Origin: Aquificota bacterium
GTDB lineage: Bacteria; Aquificota; Aquificia; Aquificales; Hydrogenothermaceae
Direction: 5' to 3'
Length of the DNA stretch: 11,799 nt
Assembly (NCBI GenBank): GCA_013153795.1
Contig: JAADDV010000095.1
Location: 1 to 11,799 of the forward strand
Every line of letters begins with the position of its first letter. The first letter of the stretch is position 1. This document shows, one piece after another, positions 7,889-11,799 of the stretch. The notes below the pieces were generated by a model that saw only the letters and a list, made by a program, of their open reading frames with translations, was not told where the DNA came from and did not search any database. Both the position numbers and the translations under genes were made by a program.

Positions 7889-8941
7889 TTAAAAGTTTTT
7901 TCTGCCTTTATAAATTTGCGCTAGGATTTTTGCAATTGCAACATATAAATTTTCAGGAATAAAATCTCCAACTTCACAACTTGTATAAAGAGTTCTTGCA
8001 AGAGGAGGGTCTTCTACTATTGGAACATTATGTTTTTTTGCTATTTCTTTTATCTTTTCTGCTACAAGGTTTTTACCTTTTGCTACAACCTTTGGAGCTG
8101 CCATTTTTCCTCTTTCATATTTTAGTGCTACAGCATAGTGGTCAGGGTTTGTTATAACAACATCAGCTTTAGGAACCTCTGCCATCATTCTCATCATAGC
8201 AAGCTCTCTTTGTTTTTTACGTATTGCAGCTTTTATCTGAGGGTTTCCTTCATACAGTTTTCTTTCTTCTTTTATCTCTTCTTTGCTCATTTTTATGTTT
8301 TCTTCATACTCCCATCTTCTATATAGAAAATCTATAATAGCAATAGGAATAGACATAAGGGCAAAAGCCAGAATAAGGGTCATTACATATTTAAAAAGGT
8401 AGTAAATTTCATCATGAAGAGAGATAAAAGACATAGAAAAAGTTTGAGAAATTATATTCTTTACAAGAAAGTAGGCAACTAAAGTAGCAAATGAAAGTTT
8501 TAAAAGGTTTCTTAAAAGCTCAAAAGCTGTTTTTAAAGAAAAAAGCCGTCCAAGACCTGAAATAACATTTAATCTGTTCAATTTGGGAACAAGAGGTTTA
8601 AACGTAAATAAAAACCCAAACTGGGCAACATTAGAAATAATTCCTACAGCAAGTAAAAAGAAAAAAACAGGAGCTACAAGGATTCCAAAAATTTTGATTG
8701 TATCGTATATAAAAACCGTATTAAGCTCAGGGATTTTGTGAAAAGGGTCTGAAAAGGTATATTTAAAATACTTAAGAAGATAATCAAAAGAAAAAGGTAT
8801 GTAAAAAAACATCATCAAAAAAACTGCTAAAAGAGAGGCTGCAATAGGTATATCCATACTACGAGGGACTTGACCTTCTTCTCTTGCCTTTTGCCTTCGC
8901 CGGGGGGTGGCTTTTTCTGTTTTACTTGGGTCTTTTGCCAT
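7889..8941 (-). CDS. flhB: Flagellar export gate switch protein FlhB
   Basis: Inner-membrane component of the flagellar type III export gate; its cytoplasmic domain switches export from rod/hook to filament substrates. The 350 residues start with the family's AKDPSKTEKATPRRRQKARE (2-21) and QVPRS. Four membrane segments lie at about 31-50, 83-105, 145-165 and 186-206. The cytoplasmic linker carries MSKEEIKEERKLYEGNPQIK (218-237), and the end reads PPLARTLYTSCEVGDFIPEN (312-331), both typical. The autocleavage motif, normally NPTH, is NPDH at 265-268 (8138-8149). The Asn and Pro essential for Asn cyclisation and the His are kept. Flagellar rather than injectisome identity is inferred from FliR upstream. 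It starts one nt after the fliR stop; AGGAAAG inside the end of fliR is its ribosome site. Confidence 0.96.
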   Translation of the reverse strand: MAKDPSKTEKATPRRRQKAREEGQVPRSMDIPIAASLLAVFLMMFFYIPFSFDYLLKYFKYTFSDPFHKIPELNTVFIYDTIKIFGILVAPVFFFLLAVGIISNVAQFGFLFTFKPLVPKLNRLNVISGLGRLFSLKTAFELLRNLLKLSFATLVAYFLVKNIISQTFSMSFISLHDEIYYLFKYVMTLILAFALMSIPIAIIDFLYRRWEYEENIKMSKEEIKEERKLYEGNPQIKAAIRKKQRELAMMRMMAEVPKADVVITNPDHYAVALKYERGKMAAPKVVAKGKNLVAEKIKEIAKKHNVPIVEDPPLARTLYTSCEVGDFIPENLYVAIAKILAQIYKGRKNF

Positions 8942-8942
8942 T

Positions 8943-9716
8943 TTACTTTCCTAAAATTCCCATAGTGTCAAGGTATGTTTGGGTCATATCTTCTATTATC
9001 TTTATACCAAAATATATCAAAACAGCAGCACCAATCGTTAAAGAAGCTAGTCCTACAAAAATTTGAAGAGGAAGACCTACAATAAAAACATTTATCTGTG
9101 GAATAAGTCTATTAACAAGAGCTAGGGCAACATTTATAATAAACAAAATCAGCGCAAAAGGGAAAGCCATTTTAAAACCATAGTAAAAGATAACAGGAAG
9201 TTTTTCTAAGACAAAAACAAAACCTTCGAAATTTATAGGCTCGTATAATGGAATAAGTTCAAAGCTTTTTAGTATAGAACCTATGAAAATCTGATAAGCT
9301 CCTGTAATAAAAAACAAAAGATAAAAAAGAGCTATAAAATACCTGTCAAAAACAGAGATTTGACCAAAGGCAGGGTCAAAAACGTTTGCTATAGTAAGCC
9401 CCATAAAATAACTTATTATCTCAGCTGCATAAGAAAAAGCTGCTGTAAAAAGGCTCACAGAAAGACCAAGAAGAAAACCTATTATGACTTCTTTTAAAAC
9501 AAGAATAAAAAATGTTAAAAGAGAAAAGTTTTCTAAAGGCACAGATAAACCAAGAATTTTAACAAAAAAGAAAGAGATAGATAAAACAAGTAAAATACGA
9601 ATATTCAATGGAATAAAGTTTGTGTTTAAAAAAGGTATACTCATAAAAATCCCTATTACTCTAGAAACAATAAGAGAAAAGGCAATAGCCATTTCAGGGG
9701 TTATAAGTGGTTGCAT
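8943..9716 (-). CDS. fliR: Flagellar export gate protein FliR
   Basis: Multi-spanning inner-membrane protein that forms the export pore with FliP and FliQ. The 257 residues are almost wholly hydrophobic with five to six membrane segments. The conserved C-terminal stretch RLIPQINVFIVGLPLQIFVG (about 207-226) is the FliR signature, and AAEIISYFMGLTIANVFDPA (96-115) is also typical of the family. The start ATG at 9716 has only a weak GAGAG ribosome site, and a 61-nt gap with two palindromes lies upstream. fliP and fliQ, which usually precede fliR, are not here, and flhA does not follow flhB, so the flagellar genes of this organism are scattered. Both this gene and flhB appear intact. Confidence 0.95.
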   Translation of the reverse strand: MQPLITPEMAIAFSLIVSRVIGIFMSIPFLNTNFIPLNIRILLVLSISFFFVKILGLSVPLENFSLLTFFILVLKEVIIGFLLGLSVSLFTAAFSYAAEIISYFMGLTIANVFDPAFGQISVFDRYFIALFYLLFFITGAYQIFIGSILKSFELIPLYEPINFEGFVFVLEKLPVIFYYGFKMAFPFALILFIINVALALVNRLIPQINVFIVGLPLQIFVGLASLTIGAAVLIYFGIKIIEDMTQTYLDTMGILGK

Positions 9717-9738
9717 AAGCTCTCTATGTTATTTTTTG

Positions 9739-9756
9739 CTGTTAAAATTTTAACAG
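9739..9756. repeat. 18-bp perfect palindrome upstream of fliR
   Basis: CTGTTAAAATTTTAACAG is its own reverse complement. It lies 23 nt before the fliR start codon in the gap after the znuA-like gene. On the minus strand it is followed by GCAAAAAA rather than T residues, so it is a poor terminator for the znuA-like gene. It could be an operator for a dimeric regulator or a leader hairpin. Confidence 0.6.
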
Positions 9757-9757
9757 A

Positions 9758-9773
9758 TTGTTTTATAAAACAA
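9758..9773. repeat. 16-bp perfect palindrome abutting the first
   Basis: TTGTTTTATAAAACAA is its own reverse complement and begins one base after the 18-bp palindrome; the two centres are 18 bp apart. It ends 4 nt before the znuA-like stop codon region. The TATAAA in its centre could also be read as a -10 box for fliR, but I see no matching -35. Confidence 0.55.
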
Positions 9774-9777
9774 AGAT

Positions 9778-10644
9778 TTATTTAAGATTTTCAAAAACTT
9801 TATCAATATTAAATTTCAGCATTTGTATATAATCTTTGTCCTCTCCGAAAGGGTCTAAAAAGACAATATTTATATTCGTTTGAGCTTTTATAAGCTCTCC
9901 ATACTTTGGATTGTAAAACTGCTTTGCTGCAAAAAGGGATTTTATTTTATATTTTTTTATTTTTTTTATAAGCTCTATTAAATGTTTTGGAGTTGGCTCT
10001 CTTCCGTGTCCAAGTTCTACCACATCTAAATAAATAAGATTAAAGGCCTTAACAAAATAAGGCCATGTATAATGATAAGAGATAAAATACTTTTTTTCCA
10101 ATTGTGAAAATTTTTCTTTTCCATAAGCAAAGACTTTGTCAACTTTTTGAATAAAAATATCTAAATTTTTCTTGTAAAAATCTTTATTTTCAGGGTCTAA
10201 AGAAATAAGTTTTTCATATATAGCCTTTGCGATAATTTTTCCATTATATGGGTCTAACCATACAGCAGGATGGATTTCTTCATTGTGATTTTCATGTTTA
10301 TGGTGATGTTCTTCAAATTCAAAATGTTTTATTTTATGAAGTTCTTTTAACTGGCTGACATTGATTTTTTCTTTTGTAGCATTTTTCTCAAGATTTTTGA
10401 TATTAGGTTCACCTATTCCAATAAAAACAAAAATATCGCTATCATAAATAGCTTTTATATCGCTTATTTTGTATTCATAAAAATGAATAGAAACATTTGG
10501 TGGGATTATATATTTAACTGTTCCTTTTTCTCTTACAATCTCTTTTGCAATATCAGCAAGAGGTTTTATAGTAGCAGTGATTTTTATTTGAGCAAAAGAA
10601 AAGGAAAACAAAATAAAAAATAAAAGAATTGATAATAGTCTCAT
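9778..10644 (-). CDS. znuA: ZnuA/TroA-type metal-binding periplasmic protein, no transporter genes nearby
   Basis: Periplasmic substrate-binding protein of a cluster A-I metal ABC transporter, most likely for zinc. The 288 residues start with a signal peptide (1-18, ending SFSFA). The metal-binding positions look intact: H54 in PPNVSIHFYE, H125 in HPAVWLDP, H191 in ISYHYTW and D264 in FLDPFG. A His/Glu-rich loop (HFEFEEHHHKHENHNEEIH, about 107-125) precedes the second His; such loops mark zinc rather than manganese members. The ribosome site is TAGGAG, five to six nt before ATG 10644, inside the loop of an inverted repeat. The permease and ATPase genes (znuB, znuC) are absent on both sides, so this is an orphan or split system. 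The downstream fliR is 61 nt away and may or may not share the transcript. Confidence 0.88.
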   Translation of the reverse strand: MRLLSILLFFILFSFSFAQIKITATIKPLADIAKEIVREKGTVKYIIPPNVSIHFYEYKISDIKAIYDSDIFVFIGIGEPNIKNLEKNATKEKINVSQLKELHKIKHFEFEEHHHKHENHNEEIHPAVWLDPYNGKIIAKAIYEKLISLDPENKDFYKKNLDIFIQKVDKVFAYGKEKFSQLEKKYFISYHYTWPYFVKAFNLIYLDVVELGHGREPTPKHLIELIKKIKKYKIKSLFAAKQFYNPKYGELIKAQTNINIVFLDPFGEDKDYIQMLKFNIDKVFENLK

Positions 10645-10676
10645 TTTTTCTCCTATAAAATTTTTGAGACTATTAT
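10632..10676 (-). promoter_or_regulatory. 12-bp inverted repeat enclosing the ribosome site and start codon of the znuA-like gene
   Basis: On the plus strand ATAATAGTCTCA (10632-10643) and TGAGACTATTAT (10665-10676) are perfect inverse copies, 21 nt apart. Read as mRNA, the loop holds AGGAG and the A of the start codon, while the UG and the next codons lie in the 3' arm. Read as DNA, the outer arm contains a TATAAT (10672-10677). If transcription begins from that box, the outer arm is not in the RNA and the repeat would act as an operator; if it begins further upstream, it would be a start-codon hairpin. Confidence 0.6.
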
Positions 10677-10677
10677 A
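10672..10677 (-). promoter_or_regulatory. Possible -10 box (TATAAT) for the znuA-like gene
   Basis: A perfect TATAAT on the minus strand directly after the T-tract of the hsp20 terminator. The predicted transcript start is near 10665, leaving a leader of about 20 nt. The -35 position falls in the terminator stem and does not resemble TTGACA, so the promoter is weak or activator-dependent. Confidence 0.35.
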
Positions 10678-10680
10678 TAG

Positions 10681-10705
10681 AAAAAAAGGAGGCAGGTTTG
10701 CCTCC
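10681..10705 (-). terminator. Rho-independent terminator of hsp20
   Basis: On the minus strand GGAGGCA, loop AACC, TGCCTCC, then seven T residues. The 7-bp GC-rich stem begins 5 nt after the hsp20 stop (TAG), which is followed at once by a second in-frame TAG. It isolates hsp20 from the znuA-like gene. Confidence 0.93.
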
Positions 10706-10710
10706 AGCTA

Positions 10711-11169
10711 CTACTTAACTTCTATCTTAACTTCTTTTTCAGAAGTAGCTTTTGGAATTTCTAGTTTTAAAATTCCATTTTCAAATGTAGCCTTAGCTTC
10801 TTCTGGTTTTACTTCAGCTGGTAAAGGAATAACTCTTTCAAATACTCCGTAAAATCTTTCACTCTTATAAAAGTTTCCTTCTTTTTTCTCTTCTTCTTTT
10901 TTAACTTCTCCTTTTATTACAACAGCATTATCCTTTATTATAACTTCAATATCTTCTTTTTTAGCTCCAGGAATTTCTGCTTCTATTATGATTTTGTTAT
11001 CCTTTTCATATACATCAACTCTTGGAGCCCAAACCTGAGCTTGTGCTACCTCTGCTGCTGTAGTAGTTGGAACTATTTCACTAAAGACTTTATTTAATTC
11101 TTGTTCTATTCTAGCTAGTTCTCTAAATGGATTCCAAATAAATGCTGCAGGAACATTTCTTCTTTCCAT
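10711..11169 (-). CDS. hsp20: Small heat-shock protein, Hsp20/alpha-crystallin family
   Basis: ATP-independent cytoplasmic chaperone that holds unfolding proteins. I start at ATG 11169 (152 residues): AAGGAGG ends about 9 nt upstream, whereas a GTG at 11178 lies inside that ribosome site. The N-terminal arm has the usual WNPFRELARIEQELNKVF (12-29). The alpha-crystallin domain spans about 45-140, with PRVDVYEKDNKIIIEAEIPG (49-68), a Lys/Glu-rich loop (90-98), GVFERVIPLP (108-117) and the closing A.FENGILKLEIPK (127-140). The C-terminal tail has an I-x-V motif (149-151), used in oligomer assembly. It has its own promoter and terminator, so it is monocistronic. No CIRCE element was found; regulation is probably by promoter choice. 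Confidence 0.95.
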   Translation of the reverse strand: MERRNVPAAFIWNPFRELARIEQELNKVFSEIVPTTTAAEVAQAQVWAPRVDVYEKDNKIIIEAEIPGAKKEDIEVIIKDNAVVIKGEVKKEEEKKEGNFYKSERFYGVFERVIPLPAEVKPEEAKATFENGILKLEIPKATSEKEVKIEVK

Positions 11170-11205
11170 GGCACTCACCTCCTTATTTATCTTTTATTAA
11201 ATAAT

Positions 11206-11233
11206 ATTATAAATCTATACTAAAATTTTTCAA
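11206..11233 (-). promoter_or_regulatory. Sigma-70-type promoter of hsp20
   Basis: On the minus strand TTGAAA (11228-11233), a 16-bp spacer and TATAAT (11206-11211). Transcription would begin near 11199, giving a leader of about 30 nt that ends in AAGGAGGTGAGTGCC before the ATG. It is the best-formed promoter in the window. Confidence 0.65.
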
Positions 11234-11272
11234 GTTATATTTTATCAAATTTGCTTTTGTTTATTATAAATA

Positions 11273-11301
11273 ATACTGGTGAATAAGCATAACTTTGTCA
11301 A
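11273..11301 (-). promoter_or_regulatory. Possible second, upstream promoter of hsp20
   Basis: A perfect TTGACA at 11296-11301 (minus strand) with CAGTAT at 11273-11278 after 17 bp. The -35 is ideal and the -10 is poor, so this is a weak candidate for a second, differently regulated start. Confidence 0.25.
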
Positions 11302-11351
11302 TAGATTATAAAATTCATTTTTCAGTATTGTGTTGATGTATAGATTTTATC

Positions 11352-11799
11352 TCAGTATATGTTTTTTATTTTTATAACTTCATATAAAAAATCTGAGTTT
11401 TCAGGTAGTTTTAAGAATTTAAGATTTAAGGGAATATTTTTATCTTTAGGAATAAAAACAAGGATTTTACCTCTGTATTTTGGGTCGTTCCTAGTATAAA
11501 ACATTTCTTTAAATTTCCCTATTCTAACTTTTATATTTCCAAAAGAAGGGTCAGCTAAATAAACAAATTTATCGTCCATACCTTTATAAACTGTAAAATG
11601 CTCATTTCTTCTTATTCTTACGAAAACAATAGCAGGAACTTTTAGTTTTCTTAATTCTTCTATATTTAAAGCTAAAGCAATAGCTTTGTATCCTTTTTCT
11701 TTAGCAAATTCAGCCAAATCAAAGAAAGAAAGTTTAAAATCTTCTTCCTCAAGTTCCTCTAACTTTTTATTTGCAAGCCCTTTCTTTTCCAAAACCCAA
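11352..11799 (-). CDS. C39-like peptidase domain protein, 3' part (runs off right edge)
   Basis: The visible 149 codons are the C-terminal part of a papain-like C39 (double-glycine) peptidase domain. G.(A)..KLEELEEEDFKLSFFDLAEFAKEKGYKAIAL matches the helix region after the catalytic Cys, and LKVPAIVFVRIRRNEHFTVYKG followed by DKFVYLADPSFGNIKV carries the expected His (codon 11598-11600) and Asp (codon 11550-11552) of the triad. The frame is open to the window edge; a TTG at 11792 is internal, so the true start and the catalytic Cys lie beyond. About 45 residues follow the domain with no membrane segment. Such domains process leader peptides in ABC exporters or occur alone in uncharacterised envelope proteins; which applies cannot be told. 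No clear terminator follows; hsp20 lies 182 nt downstream with its own promoter. Confidence 0.75.
   Translation of the reverse strand, partial: WVLEKKGLANKKLEELEEEDFKLSFFDLAEFAKEKGYKAIALALNIEELRKLKVPAIVFVRIRRNEHFTVYKGMDDKFVYLADPSFGNIKVRIGKFKEMFYTRNDPKYRGKILVFIPKDKNIPLNLKFLKLPENSDFLYEVIKIKNIY

Noticed and set aside
9484..9753. An 89-codon plus-strand frame opposite the start of fliR
   Set aside because: Lys/Ile-rich antisense of membrane segments, with no ribosome site and no family resemblance.
9717..9777. A sigma-54 or sigma-28 flagellar promoter upstream of fliR
   Set aside because: No TGGCAC-N5-TTGC and no TAAA-N15-GCCGATAA-like pattern was seen in the gap.
11165..11182. A CIRCE-like half site (GAGTGCC) at the hsp20 start
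   Set aside because: Only one half matches; the TTAGCACTC partner at 9-nt spacing is absent, and the bases are explained by the ribosome site and start.

Overview
The window is AT-rich (roughly one third G+C by eye) and comes from a flagellated Gram-negative bacterium. The evidence is a TonB-dependent receptor, an OmpA-family porin with a peptidoglycan-binding domain, a DUF481 outer-membrane protein, and FliR/FlhB of the flagellar export gate. The proteins are rich in Lys, Glu and Ile and use AGA for most arginines, and the genes are tightly packed. This fits a thermophilic, chemolithotrophic lineage such as the Aquificota (Hydrogenothermaceae, e.g. Sulfurihydrogenibium-like), but that placement is inference from style and not a database match.

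Layout. The left edge (1-994, minus) holds the 5' end of a TonB-dependent receptor. It is divergently transcribed from an OmpA-like porin (1273-2601, plus) with five thrombospondin type-3 calcium-binding repeats. That gene ends in a strong terminator and is followed by a DUF481 outer-membrane barrel gene (2735-3454, plus). The envelope block ends at a bidirectional terminator shared with the convergent minus-strand genes.

From 3479 to the right edge every gene is on the minus strand. In transcription order from the right these are: a truncated C39-like peptidase domain (11352-11799); a small heat-shock protein with its own promoter and terminator; an orphan ZnuA-type metal-binding protein whose start codon sits in an inverted repeat; then fliR, flhB, a tandem-duplicated secreted spherulin-4-like glycosidase, a SagB-type tandem nitroreductase, and proA. 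fliR to the SagB gene is a compact run with gaps of 1 and 14 nt and one 4-nt overlap, so it probably makes one transcript. proA follows after 56 nt and may be read through or have its own promoter.

The unusual part is this run: the last components of the flagellar export gate are joined to a predicted exopolysaccharide hydrolase and an orphan SagB-like flavoprotein. The hydrolase has two copies of the same domain. The first keeps the three acidic residues expected of the family and the second has lost two of them. Other points are an NPDH instead of NPTH autocleavage motif in FlhB, two abutting perfect palindromes upstream of fliR, and the inverted repeat over the znuA-like start. No tRNA, rRNA, CRISPR array, insertion sequence or riboswitch was recognised. 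No intergenic stretch exceeds 300 nt.
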